This document shows positions 1 through 8,538 of a stretch of 64,000 nt of DNA, in pieces. The stretch's first letter is position 1. Each line of letters opens with the position of its first letter. The notes beneath the pieces were generated by a model that made no database searches, was not told where the DNA came from, and worked only from the letters and a program-made list of their open reading frames with translations. This stretch comes from Porphyromonas catoniae ATCC 51270 (GTDB taxonomy: Bacteria > Bacteroidota > Bacteroidia > Bacteroidales > Porphyromonadaceae): the NCBI RefSeq assembly GCF_000565015.1, contig NZ_JDFF01000004.1, positions 57,436 to 121,435 on the forward strand, read 5' to 3'. Position numbers and translations under genes: made by a program.

Positions 1-5
1 GGGCA

Positions 6-46
6 TGAGACCTAGTAGCCCAAGCAAACCTAGCCGCTAGGTCTCA
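6..46 (-). terminator. Hairpin downstream of the hexosaminidase gene
   Basis: A 10-bp perfect inverted repeat (TGAGACCTAG at 6-15, CTAGGTCTCA at 37-46) lies just past the 3' end of the minus-strand hexosaminidase gene. It has no U-tract, so it may be a 3'-end stabilising hairpin rather than an intrinsic terminator. Confidence 0.45.
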
Positions 47-68
47 GACGTCCTAGCACTTTCCTTCT

Positions 69-2318
69 CTACCAGACTACGATTTCGTCCGTGAAGATAA
101 AGTGCCCCGCCGAGCGAGCATTAGCAGCCTTCAGGCGAATGTACCGTGCACGCTCCTTCATCGGGAAGGAGAACGTCTCAAAGACGGGCTTGTACTCCTC
201 CTCACTGGTGCGTGTCACTTGTTTACCGACACTGCGGAAGGTTTCCCCATCTTCGCTAAGTAGCACCTCCACATCGCCCGGCATATAGACCCACTGCATA
301 CGCTCCTGCATGAAGCGAGCAAAGACATGCTTTAGTTCGGTGACTTCCCCTAGGTCGATTGTGACATCGAGGGGCGTAGTGTAGCCCTGCCACTTCCCAT
401 CTAGATAGGTCGGAGTACCTCGTAGACCGTCGACGAGAGCCTGAGTACCTCCTGCGGGATACTTCTCATTCCATGTGTGTCCATTATAGGTAACCTTCTT
501 GCCAATCGCCTTATGGTAGTCCGTGCGGTACCTTACAGAGGGTAGATCTAAAGGCTTAGCTCCATCGAAGAGCCGAGCCACGAGCAGGATCGAGTCCGCA
601 GAGACGATGGGTTTGCCCAAATAGAGCTGAGAGGTAGCCGTCGGCTCTGTACCATCGGTCGTATAGCGAATCTCCGAGGGCTGTCGCTCCGAGGACAGAT
701 GGATCGAGACCTCACGCCTTGTACTGTCGAGCTGCATATCCACGGCGATACGGCGTAGAGGATAGACGTTGATACCACGCTCTTGGAGTCGTGGGACATG
801 GTAGTTTACCCTTGCAAGGAAATCTGAGTAGCTGCGTGTGGCCTGTGGTGACCAAACTACCTCGGATAAGGCAAGTAGGCGTGGGAAGAGCATGTACTCA
901 GCGTGCCGTGCATCGAGGACGTACTCCGTCCATAGGTTCGCTTGAGCACCCAAGATATGCTTATGCTCCTCGGGGGTAAGGGCTGTGGGCTCGGGGTTAT
1001 AGGAGTAGACCTTCTCAAGGGTAGTAAAGCCTCCGTTGGCACGTGGCTCACCTTCGCTCTCCCGTTGGTAGAAGTCTAGGTAGACATGGCTACCAGGGGT
1101 CATGATGACATCGTGCCCTGCCCTTGCAGCGGTAATGCCCCCTTCCTCTCCACGCCAACTCATGACGGTCGCCTCTGGTGCCAACCCACCCATCAGAATC
1201 TCATCCCACCCAAGGAGCTTACGCCCCTTACTCAGCAGGTAACGCTCGATGCGCTTGATCATATAGCTCTGGAGCTCATGGTTGTCCTTGAGACCTTCCT
1301 CCTTCATACGTCTCTGGCAATCCGTGCATGAGCCCCAATGGTTCATGGCGGCCTCATCGCCCCCGATATGAATATACTTCGAGGGGAAGAGCTGTATTAC
1401 TTCGCTGAGGATATCCTCAAAGAAACGGAAGGTAGACTCCTTACCAATGCACACATCCGAGGCATCAAAGGTCCACTTCCCCTTACAGCTTAGCTCTGGG
1501 TAGGCGAAGAATAACTCATTGCTGTGCCCAGGCAACTCAATCTCGGGGATAACAGTGATACCCAGCTTCGTGGCGTGGCTAATGACTCTGCGGATCTCAT
1601 CCTTGGTATAATAGCCACCATAGGCACCCGGGGTCTGCTCGTCGACGAACTTGCGGTCTTTCTGCCAGAAGGTATCCCAGTCCTTCTCCATACGGTAGGC
1701 AGCTTTCTTCGTCAGTAATGGGTACTTCTCACTCGGGAAGCGCCACCCTCCGCCATCGACCAAATGCCAATGGAAGCGGTTGAGCTTATAACGAGCCATC
1801 TCATCGAGGAGCCTTAGGATCATCTCCGAAGGCATGAAATGTCGTGAGACATCGAGCATCACACCTCGATAAGCAAAGCGTGCTGAGTCGGTGATCGTCA
1901 TGTAGGGGAGCTTCGTGCCATACTGCTCTAGGAGCTGAAGGAGCGTCTGTGTCCCTTGGCGCAGGCCATCCTTAGAGCCCCCGATGAGCGACACACCACG
2001 CTCCCCGATCGAGAGACGATAAGCCTCTCGACCACGAAGTTTAGGATCGATCGAGCAAGCAATACGGCCCCTACTGCGACGCATGCTCGGTGCAGCATTG
2101 ATGGAGAGCCTCTTGAGTCCCTCTGTGAGGAGTGGGGGCGTATCAACACCCAGACGTAAAGGGCTAGGCAAGCAATACACCCCAGTGCCACGCTGGACAG
2201 ATACAGGCCGAGGGATGAGCTGTAGGCTATCCGAGCAGGCTCGAAGCTGGGAAGGGGTTACCCACACACCTAGACAGATCAGGAGGGCGAAGCACCATGA
2301 TGAGCGAAGGAAATTCAT
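69..2318 (-). CDS. Secreted beta-N-acetylhexosaminidase, GH20
   Basis: A 749-residue exported glycosidase that removes terminal beta-linked GlcNAc or GalNAc from glycans. The N-terminus (MNFLRSS followed by a hydrophobic stretch) is a signal peptide. Next come a GH20 N-terminal domain, the catalytic TIM barrel with the HIGGDEA motif (catalytic Asp-Glu near residues 321-322), a chitobiase C-terminal-like segment (about 540-590) and a discoidin (F5/8 type C) carbohydrate-binding domain to the end. The start at 2318 is preferred because the upstream in-frame ATG at 2351 overlaps the -7 promoter box at 2351-2358. It is monocistronic. The GH20 assignment is firm; surface versus periplasmic location is inferred. 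Confidence 0.93.
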   Translation of the reverse strand: MNFLRSSWCFALLICLGVWVTPSQLRACSDSLQLIPRPVSVQRGTGVYCLPSPLRLGVDTPPLLTEGLKRLSINAAPSMRRSRGRIACSIDPKLRGREAYRLSIGERGVSLIGGSKDGLRQGTQTLLQLLEQYGTKLPYMTITDSARFAYRGVMLDVSRHFMPSEMILRLLDEMARYKLNRFHWHLVDGGGWRFPSEKYPLLTKKAAYRMEKDWDTFWQKDRKFVDEQTPGAYGGYYTKDEIRRVISHATKLGITVIPEIELPGHSNELFFAYPELSCKGKWTFDASDVCIGKESTFRFFEDILSEVIQLFPSKYIHIGGDEAAMNHWGSCTDCQRRMKEEGLKDNHELQSYMIKRIERYLLSKGRKLLGWDEILMGGLAPEATVMSWRGEEGGITAARAGHDVIMTPGSHVYLDFYQRESEGEPRANGGFTTLEKVYSYNPEPTALTPEEHKHILGAQANLWTEYVLDARHAEYMLFPRLLALSEVVWSPQATRSYSDFLARVNYHVPRLQERGINVYPLRRIAVDMQLDSTRREVSIHLSSERQPSEIRYTTDGTEPTATSQLYLGKPIVSADSILLVARLFDGAKPLDLPSVRYRTDYHKAIGKKVTYNGHTWNEKYPAGGTQALVDGLRGTPTYLDGKWQGYTTPLDVTIDLGEVTELKHVFARFMQERMQWVYMPGDVEVLLSEDGETFRSVGKQVTRTSEEEYKPVFETFSFPMKERARYIRLKAANARSAGHFIFTDEIVVW

Positions 2319-2350
2319 AAGACCAATCGTACTAACTGAATGAATGAACA

Positions 2351-2358
2351 CAAAGATA
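2351..2358 (-). promoter_or_regulatory. -7 box of the hexosaminidase promoter
   Basis: TATCTTTG on the minus strand fits the Bacteroidetes TAnnTTTG element, 33 nt before the ATG at 2318. It suggests the hexosaminidase is not solely dependent on the upstream riboswitch transcript. Confidence 0.6.
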
Positions 2359-2386
2359 ACCCACCAAAGGGTAAGAAGCGAATAAG

Positions 2387-2448
2387 CCCCGAGTAAAGAG
2401 ACCTGACTATGCTGGTTTTCCCCAACACCATCCGGACTTTACCCGAGG
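2387..2448 (-). other. Long hairpin at the end of the riboswitch transcript
   Basis: Minus-strand CCTCGGGTAAAG (2448-2437) pairs over 12 bp, with G-U wobbles, with CTTTACTCGGGG (2398-2387). The loop holds the last codons and the stop of the 56-codon ORF. No U-tract follows. It could close a larger structured RNA that extends from the cobalamin riboswitch. Confidence 0.5.
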
Positions 2449-2577
2449 CATATCCACTAAATTACTACGGCAAGCCGAAGACCCTCTTGATTTAAAAGAG
2501 TGGGCAACTCTTTGGGGAATGAATTCCAAGCATAGAGTGCTATACTTGTAGCTTTCCTCGAAGCATTTGATAAGCAT
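2407..2577 (-). CDS. 56-codon ORF directly behind the cobalamin riboswitch (small protein or RNA)
   Basis: An open frame of 56 codons begins with an ATG immediately after the B12 box and ends in TAG. The peptide is Cys-, Ser- and Arg-rich (MLIKCFEESY at the start, KSGWCWGKPA at the end). It has no recognised domain, signal peptide or membrane segment. The same DNA can form several hairpins: AAAGAGT/ACTCTTT with a TGCCC loop near 2485-2503, GGAATTCATTCC, and the 12-bp stem at 2387-2448. So this may equally be a structured non-coding element that happens to be open. Either way it is the only sequence between the riboswitch and the separate hexosaminidase promoter. I do not recognise a function. 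Confidence 0.4.
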   Translation of the reverse strand: MLIKCFEESYKYSTLCLEFIPQRVAHSFKSRGSSACRSNLVDMPRVKSGWCWGKPA

Positions 2578-2740
2578 TGCAGGTCTTCTGACTTGTACAC
2601 CTTGTCTACCGACGCATCACCTTCCCAAGGACACAGAACCCTCAGTGGTGGTGGGTTACCCCAGCATATCGTGGTAGCTGTATGATGTACTCACAGCAGC
2701 GGGACTGTCCGAGACTCACACTCGATTCCCTTTTAAGCTC
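2578..2740 (-). ncRNA. Cobalamin riboswitch
   Basis: The minus strand carries the class hallmarks in order: GGGAATCGAGTG and GACAGTCCCGCTGCTGTGA (2733-2697 region), a CCACCACTGAGGG loop for the L5 kissing interaction, a GGGAAGGTGATGCG segment, and the B12 box AGTCAGAAGACCTGC (2593-2579). It should sense adenosyl- or methylcobalamin and control what follows. In Bacteroidetes the usual target is a B12 transport or B12-dependent gene. Here the immediate downstream sequence is the 56-codon ORF/RNA and then, with its own promoter, the hexosaminidase. Confidence 0.9.
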
Positions 2741-2790
2741 ACCCCCACGCACACAGATCTATGTGAGAGCAAGACACAACGCTTTGGGGG

Positions 2791-2798
2791 CAAAGGTA
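2791..2798 (-). promoter_or_regulatory. -7 box of the riboswitch promoter
   Basis: TACCTTTG on the minus strand, about 50 nt before the riboswitch core, matches TAnnTTTG. Transcription would start near 2784. Confidence 0.6.
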
Positions 2799-3000
2799 GT
2801 AAAATAGTCGAGAATGTACACCTCTTATCCGATGATGGGGGAGCATATTCCTTCGCTCGTTTCTCTCCCCGTACCCATCGATCGACATGTGGTGTAATGG
2901 GAATAAAGTGTACACCTAAAGTCAAAAAACGACCCTAAAAGGAGTACAAAAACAAACTATAATCCAGCAACTTATAAACCCCACCCAAACACACCCCAAT

Positions 3001-3107
3001 GACTTACCATAACTCGTCACAACGAGTTACTATAACTCATCCAAGCGAGTTACCATAACTCTCTGAAACGACTTACCACAACTCTCTAAAACGAGTTATG
3101 GTAACTC
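3001..3107. repeat. Family A 23-bp array, 5 units
   Basis: Five 15-bp units related to the palindrome GAGTTACCATAACTC begin at 3001, 3024, 3047, 3070 and 3093, an exact 23-bp period. The 8-bp spacers vary. The last unit is in the opposite orientation (central TGG instead of CCA). It sits in the divergent region between the riboswitch transcript (minus) and serC (plus). The rest of 2800-3450 is AT-rich and holds no gene that I can see. Confidence 0.9.
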
Positions 3108-3456
3108 TCAGAGGCACCCCCAAACACACTCTATATCTAACTCTCCTTCACCCTTGCTCGAGGCTCTTTGATTCATCCTGCACCACCTCACCCCAACCTC
3201 TACATTATTATATAGCAGATACACGAGGGTCAGTTGAGGTGTGTTCATTTGACACATCATAACGAGCCAGCAACCAGACCCAAGGCAACAAGCATGTCAT
3301 TATCACACACTCTAGGAGCAGGGTATTACCAAAATTTGGGGGAAACATGCACATCATTAAATATTTTAATTGACTGAATATCAACGCTTATAGACTAACA
3401 TTTTTACCCCTCGGGGCAAATAGTGAAGTAAAGTAACAATCTTCTCGTTTTTTTGA

Positions 3457-3464
3457 TACCTTTG
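3457..3464 (+). promoter_or_regulatory. -7 box of the serC operon promoter
   Basis: TACCTTTG matches the Bacteroidetes -7 consensus, about 100 nt upstream of the serC ATG. Confidence 0.6.
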
Positions 3465-3563
3465 CCTATGGGTATAGTCCGAAGGCTCTTCCCAGTAGCA
3501 CAGAGTGTCTGATCGTGCCCAGAGCTTGATGTCAATAACTATTCATTTTCAAATACTGCTCTT

Positions 3564-4637
3564 ATGAAGAAGCACAATTTCTCGGCAGGACCATCCATCC
3601 TAGACGAAAGTGTGATCAAGGACGCAGCCTCTGCTGTCCTCAACTATGCAGGCACAGGCCTGTCCCTCCTCGAAGTATCTCACCGTGGTAAGGAGTTCAC
3701 CGCTACTATAGAGGAAGCTCGCAACCTGATGAAGGAGCTGCTCGATGTACCCGAGGGTTACGAAGTGATCTTCCTCGGGGGCGGTGCGAGCCTACAGTTC
3801 TATCAGGCTCCACTGAACCTACTGAAGACCAAGGCTGCCTACGTAGACTCCGGCACGTGGGCGAGCAAGGCTGCTAAGGAAGCTAAGCTCGTCGGTGAGG
3901 TTGTCACCTTCTCCTCTAAGGCAGACAACTACGTCTGGTACCCCAAGCCATGGGAAAAGAACGAGGTGCCCGATGATGTAGACTACCTCCACATCACGAC
4001 CAACAACACCGTCTACGGTACGGAGCTCCGCTACGACCCAGACGTCAAGACTCGTCTCGTGGGTGATATGTCCTCCGACATCTTCACTCGTGAGGTGGAT
4101 GTAGCTAAGTACGACCTCATCTACGGTGGTGCACAGAAGAACATCGCTCCTGCTGGTGTGACCTTCGTCATCGTACGCCGTGATGCCCTCGGCCACGTAG
4201 ATCGTCCTCTGCCTACGATGCTCGACTATCGTACGCACATCGAGAAGGACTCTATGTTCAACACTCCTCCCGTATTCCCCATCTACGTCGCTCTACAGAC
4301 GATGAAGTGGTACAAGGAACTCGGCGGTGTGAAGGCCCTCGAAAAGATGAACCTCGAGAAGGCTCGCATCCTATACGATGCCATCGACTCCAGCCGCCTC
4401 TTCCGTGGTACCGTCAATCCCGAAGACCGCTCGATCATGAACGTCTGCTTCGTCATGAAGGACGAGTACAAGGAGCTCGAAAAGGACTTCTTCGACCTCG
4501 CTACCTCACGCGGTATCTCCAGCATCAAGGGGCACCGCTCTGTAGGAGGCTTCCGTGCTTCACTCTACAATGCCCTACCAAAGACCAGCGTAGAAGTGCT
4601 CATCGAAGCTATGAAGGACTTCGAGCGTAAGCACTAA
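3564..4637 (+). CDS. serC: Phosphoserine aminotransferase
   Basis: A cytoplasmic PLP enzyme that converts 3-phosphohydroxypyruvate and glutamate to phosphoserine and 2-oxoglutarate; the paralogous pyridoxine-pathway reaction is also possible. At 357 residues it is the usual length for class V aminotransferases of this family. It opens with the typical [10 protein letters not shown], and the PLP lysine is K192 in [11 protein letters not shown]. It is the first gene of serC-serA-DUF1015, with a strong hairpin in the 164-bp gap before serA. The promoter is about 100 bp upstream. Identification is firm. Confidence 0.97.
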   Translation: MKKHNFSAGPSILDESVIKDAASAVLNYAGTGLSLLEVSHRGKEFTATIEEARNLMKELLDVPEGYEVIFLGGGASLQFYQAPLNLLKTKAAYVDSGTWASKAAKEAKLVGEVVTFSSKADNYVWYPKPWEKNEVPDDVDYLHITTNNTVYGTELRYDPDVKTRLVGDMSSDIFTREVDVAKYDLIYGGAQKNIAPAGVTFVIVRRDALGHVDRPLPTMLDYRTHIEKDSMFNTPPVFPIYVALQTMKWYKELGGVKALEKMNLEKARILYDAIDSSRLFRGTVNPEDRSIMNVCFVMKDEYKELEKDFFDLATSRGISSIKGHRSVGGFRASLYNALPKTSVEVLIEAMKDFERKH

Positions 4638-4686
4638 ACGGAGCCTTTCATCTCTCATTGAAACTTGGTTGCCATCAGTTTCAACT

Positions 4687-4758
4687 AGAAGTAACGCACA
4701 GGCACGCACCTCCTATTACAACTAAGGCAGAGGTGTCCGTGTGCTGTGCGCTACTTCT
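4687..4758 (+). terminator. Large hairpin between serC and serA
   Basis: The ends AGAAGTA (4687-4693) and TACTTCT (4752-4758) enclose further pairing of ACGCACAG with CTGTGCG, CACG with CGTG and ACCTC with GAGGT, giving one long imperfect stem. The tail has only scattered T residues. It may be a partial terminator or an mRNA-processing/stability element that sets the serC:serA ratio. Confidence 0.5.
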
Positions 4759-4801
4759 TCACTATGCGTATCTATTCACTAGCTAATTATTACCAGAAAT
4801 C

Positions 4802-5725
4802 ATGTCCAAGGTACTTATTGCCACCGAAAAGCCATTCGCAGCACCTGCCGTAGCAGGGATACGTCAAATCCTCACCGATGCAGGCTTTGATGTTGTTGCA
4901 CTCGAGAAGTACACCTCTAAGGCTGAGCTCCTCGCCGCAGTAGCCGATGTAGAGGCTATCATCATCCGTAGTGATATCATAGATAAGGAGGTCTTCGACG
5001 CTGCTAAGCAACTCAAGATCGTCGTACGTGCTGGTGCAGGCTACGACAACGTAGACCTCGAGGCTGCTACCGCACACGGCGTATGCGTCATGAACACCCC
5101 AGGGCAGAATGCCAACGCTGTGGCTGAGCTCGTCTTCGCCCTCCTACTCTTCTCCGTTCGCAATCGCTTCAACGGCGCATCCGGCACAGAGCTCAAGGAC
5201 AAGAAGCTCGGACTGCTGGCCTATGGGAACACTGGTCGTAACGTGGCTCGTATCGCCAAGGGCATTGGCATGGAGATCTTTGCCTTCGACCCCTATACCC
5301 CAGCTGATGTGATGGTCAAGGAAGGTGTGACACCCGTTAGCTCACAGAAGGAGCTCTTCTCCACCTGTGACGTCGTCTCCCTACACATCCCCGCTACACC
5401 CGAGACCAAGGGCTCGATCGGTCGTGAGCTGGTAAGCCTCCTGCCTAAGAAGGCTATCCTCGTCAATACAGCACGTAAGGAGATCATCAACGAAGCTGAG
5501 CTACTCGAGCTCCTCAAGGAACGCGAAGACCTTCGCTACCTCAGCGACATCCGCCCCGCTAACCACGAAGAGATGGAGGCAGCCCTCGGCGAACGCTACT
5601 TCTCTACACCTAAGAAGATGGGTGCTCAGACCGCTGAAGCCAACACCAACGCTGGTCTAGCTGCTGCTCGCCAGATCGTGGGCTTCATCAAGGAGGGTAA
5701 CGAACGCTTCCGCCTCAACAAGTAG
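4802..5725 (+). CDS. serA: D-3-phosphoglycerate dehydrogenase, short type III
   Basis: This is the first step of serine synthesis: 3-phosphoglycerate plus NAD+ to 3-phosphohydroxypyruvate. At 307 residues it is the short form without ACT or ASB regulatory domains. The N-terminal substrate lobe and the Rossmann core (LLAYGNTGRNVARIAKG) are clear. The position usually occupied by the catalytic histidine (TPH) is lysine here (K271 in STPKKMGAQT). From memory, this is a feature of Bacteroides and Entamoeba enzymes. It lies between serC and the DUF1015 gene, which supports the pathway assignment. Confidence 0.93.
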   Translation: MSKVLIATEKPFAAPAVAGIRQILTDAGFDVVALEKYTSKAELLAAVADVEAIIIRSDIIDKEVFDAAKQLKIVVRAGAGYDNVDLEAATAHGVCVMNTPGQNANAVAELVFALLLFSVRNRFNGASGTELKDKKLGLLAYGNTGRNVARIAKGIGMEIFAFDPYTPADVMVKEGVTPVSSQKELFSTCDVVSLHIPATPETKGSIGRELVSLLPKKAILVNTARKEIINEAELLELLKEREDLRYLSDIRPANHEEMEAALGERYFSTPKKMGAQTAEANTNAGLAAARQIVGFIKEGNERFRLNK

Positions 5726-5769
5726 CCGACACATACACGTACACATCACACTAGCACAAACACCATCCT

Positions 5770-7017
5770 ATGGCTGTCATCAAACCATTCCGTGGTATCC
5801 GCCCACCCCAAGATCTCGTAGAGCGTGTCGCCTCTCGCCCCTACGACGTGCTCAATAGTGACGAAGCTCGTGCCGAAGCAGCGGGCAACGAGATGTCCCT
5901 CTACCACATCATCCGTCCCGAGATCGACTTCCCAGTCGGTACAGACGAGCATGAGGAGAAGGTCTATGCTAAGGCGGCTGAGAACTTCCGCCTCTTCCGT
6001 GACAAGGGCTGGCTCGTACAGGACGACAAGGAGAACTACTATGTCTACGCTCAGACAATGAACGGCAAGACACAGTACGGCCTCGTCGTATGTGCCTCCG
6101 TCCAGGACTACATGACGGGCGTCATCAAGAAGCATGAGCTTACCCGCCGTGACAAGGAAGAGGACCGCATGAAGCACGTACGTGTGAACAATGCCAACAT
6201 CGAGCCTGTCTTCTTCGCCTACCCCTCCCAAAAGGAGATCAACGACATCGTCGCTAAGTACACGAAGGAGAAACCCGTCTACAGCTTCATCGCTCCACTA
6301 GACGGCTTCGGCCACGAGTTTTGGATCATCGACAACGAAGCCGATATCCGTCGTATCACCGAGCTCTTCGCTGCTATGCCTGCGCTCTACATCGCAGACG
6401 GTCACCACCGTTCTGCCGCCGCTGCCCTCGTGGGTGACGAGAAGCGCAAGCAGAACCCCAACCATCGTGGCGACGAGGAGTACAACTACTTCATGGCTGT
6501 CTGCTTCCCCGACGACCAGCTGACCATCATTGACTACAACCGTGTCGTCAAGGATCTCAATGGCCTCACCAAGGAAGAGCTCCTAAAGAAGCTCGAGGAG
6601 AACTTCGTCGTCGAGGACAAGGGTACGGAGATCTACAAGCCCGCATGCTTGCACAACTTCGCCCTCTACCTCGGAGACCACTGGTACTCACTCACAGCCA
6701 AGCCCGGCACGTACGACGACCACGATCCGATTGGGGTACTTGACGTGACGATCTCCTCCAACCTCATCCTCGACAAGATCCTTGGCATCAAGGACCTGCG
6801 TTCGGACAAGCGCATCGACTTCGTCGGTGGTATCCGTGGCCTTGGCGAGCTAAAGAAGAGGGTGGACAGCGGTGAGATGAAGTTTGCTCTTGCCCTCTAT
6901 CCCGTATCGATGAAGCAACTCATCGACATCGCCGACTCGGGCAATATCATGCCACCTAAGACCACGTGGTTCGAGCCTAAGCTCCGCTCAGGCCTGATCA
7001 TCCACGAACTCGTCTAA
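5770..7017 (+). CDS. DUF1015 family protein of the serine operon
   Basis: A 415-residue cytoplasmic protein spanning a complete DUF1015 domain. It starts with the family opening IKPFRGIRPP and carries the conserved YIADGHHRSAAA motif near residues 207-218. It follows serA by 45 bp and ends at a clear terminator, so it is co-transcribed with serC and serA. That conserved linkage in Bacteroidetes suggests a role in serine or phosphoserine metabolism. The His/Asp-rich motif hints at a phosphate-handling or kinase-like site, but I know of no firmly assigned activity. Confidence 0.85.
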   Translation: MAVIKPFRGIRPPQDLVERVASRPYDVLNSDEARAEAAGNEMSLYHIIRPEIDFPVGTDEHEEKVYAKAAENFRLFRDKGWLVQDDKENYYVYAQTMNGKTQYGLVVCASVQDYMTGVIKKHELTRRDKEEDRMKHVRVNNANIEPVFFAYPSQKEINDIVAKYTKEKPVYSFIAPLDGFGHEFWIIDNEADIRRITELFAAMPALYIADGHHRSAAAALVGDEKRKQNPNHRGDEEYNYFMAVCFPDDQLTIIDYNRVVKDLNGLTKEELLKKLEENFVVEDKGTEIYKPACLHNFALYLGDHWYSLTAKPGTYDDHDPIGVLDVTISSNLILDKILGIKDLRSDKRIDFVGGIRGLGELKKRVDSGEMKFALALYPVSMKQLIDIADSGNIMPPKTTWFEPKLRSGLIIHELV

Positions 7018-7032
7018 GCACGAAATCACACA

Positions 7033-7088
7033 AGATAGCCTCCGAAGCTCTTTATAGAAAGACATCTCGGAGGCTATCTACTTTTATC
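7033..7088 (+). terminator. Terminator of the serine operon
   Basis: A 13-bp perfect stem, AGATAGCCTCCGA with TCGGAGGCTATCT, is followed by ACTTTTATCC. It separates the DUF1015 gene from the fimbrillin gene. Confidence 0.8.
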
Positions 7089-7113
7089 CAACCATATAAA
7101 ACCACAAGTCCAA

Positions 7114-8538
7114 ATGAAACCTTCTTTATCTCTTATTATGGTACTGGCTTTAGCCTTCTCTTCCTGCACTAGTGATCCCTCTGGGCTAGGTAAGAAGGTA
7201 GAGCTCCCTTTAAAGGGCAATAGGGTAATACACCTTGCTATCCAATCGCCTCGTACAGTAACACTCCGAGCAGAGGAGCAGGATAAAGACCCAATGGAGG
7301 AAATTAGTTCTCTACGTTTCGTCTTCTATGGCGGAGCAAGCAAAGACAAAGTGAGCCACATCAGAGAGCTCACCGTACTGCCCTCCACAACACTGAGCGA
7401 CATACCCCTTACGCTCCCCGCAGAGGATTATCGTCTGGTTGTAATCGCTAACGCAACACCCAGTCTCAAGGCGTCGACTCAAGTAGGGAGTCCACTCTCT
7501 ATGCTAGAGAACTTCACTCCTCATCGGGCTTCTGATTTCACTACTGACCATCCTTTACGTTTAGCGATGCTCAACAGCCAAGGTGCAGTAGAGGTCAGTC
7601 GTACAGCCTTCTCCTCCCCTACCCCCTCAGTAACGATCACCCTAGAATCTACACTTGCTCGTGTGCTGGTTTATGGCGATCCAACACTCGCGGGTGGAGC
7701 GAAAAAAGGCAATCTACCGCCAAGCTACATAATCACCGCACAAGCAAAGTCCATTGCAGCCCTTCGCCCACTCGCCCTACTCCCCAACGGGAGCATGGAA
7801 GTACCAGGTGATGGATCCTCTCCCGAGGATCGTTATCCTAAGGGAGAGTACTACGATACTTGGCTCTCAACACCTCCCACAAAGACTGCAGGGCTACTCT
7901 CCTATTTTGACCCTCTGAGTGTCGCCATAAATACCATTGAGTGGTGCGCAATGCCAACCAGCGAACCAACAAGCAACTCATGGAAGCAGGTGCGTGGCAT
8001 CTATGCAAAGGAAAGTACCATCCCTCCAACGGCCTACCTCACAGGCACTGTTCCTACCGTCTATCTACGCTATCCCTACATCCCCAGCGGACTTACGCTT
8101 ACAGCCAAGGAAGGCTGGCTTAGCTTCCAAGGACAATATTACACCGAAACACAAGTCAAGCAGATGCTTCAGACGGAACGATACCCCGATGAAGAGCTGA
8201 AGGAAGCCCTGACACGAGCAGGGATTACCTCTGCATCCTTTACCAAGCCATTCGATAAGGAGGGACTTGCTTTTTACTATATGGGAATTAGCTACTACAC
8301 AATCCCCATCCGGCACTTCGACAACACCAAGGCTCCATTAAAGAACTCCATTGGTCGCTATGGCCTTGTCCGTGGTAATGAATACCGCATACATATCACC
8401 AATATCCAGCGAGCAGGTAGCCCTCTTCCCGCCAAGCTCGAGGACAACTTGACGCCGCTCTCTGAGGAGAAAGCACATCACTCTGCTCTCACCCTCGCCC
8501 CTGTTATCACGAGACGATCAGACACTGAGTTATACTAA
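7114..8538 (+). CDS. Fimbrillin-like surface lipoprotein (FimA/Mfa family)
   Basis: A 474-residue exported lipoprotein. The signal peptide ends in a lipobox (LAFSSC, Cys18). Two beta-sandwich regions typical of Bacteroidetes fimbrillins follow: an N-terminal fimbrillin_N-like part with EISSLRFVFYGG, and a C-terminal part with the LESTLARVLVYG strand and the closing GLVRGNEYRIHITNIQRAGS, which resembles Mfa-type C-termini. Such proteins become pilus or pilus-tip subunits after removal of an N-terminal strand by an arginine-specific protease. No other pilus gene is adjacent. No clear -7 box lies in the 26 bp after the preceding terminator, so read-through is possible. Confidence 0.72.
   Translation: MKPSLSLIMVLALAFSSCTSDPSGLGKKVELPLKGNRVIHLAIQSPRTVTLRAEEQDKDPMEEISSLRFVFYGGASKDKVSHIRELTVLPSTTLSDIPLTLPAEDYRLVVIANATPSLKASTQVGSPLSMLENFTPHRASDFTTDHPLRLAMLNSQGAVEVSRTAFSSPTPSVTITLESTLARVLVYGDPTLAGGAKKGNLPPSYIITAQAKSIAALRPLALLPNGSMEVPGDGSSPEDRYPKGEYYDTWLSTPPTKTAGLLSYFDPLSVAINTIEWCAMPTSEPTSNSWKQVRGIYAKESTIPPTAYLTGTVPTVYLRYPYIPSGLTLTAKEGWLSFQGQYYTETQVKQMLQTERYPDEELKEALTRAGITSASFTKPFDKEGLAFYYMGISYYTIPIRHFDNTKAPLKNSIGRYGLVRGNEYRIHITNIQRAGSPLPAKLEDNLTPLSEEKAHHSALTLAPVITRRSDTELY

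Noticed and set aside
2387..2577. RNase P RNA or FMN riboswitch
   Set aside because: The AAAGTCCGGATGG string recalls both, but the other conserved blocks (GAGGAAAGTCCGGGC context, ACAGAA, or the FMN GGGGCAGGGTG segment) are missing.
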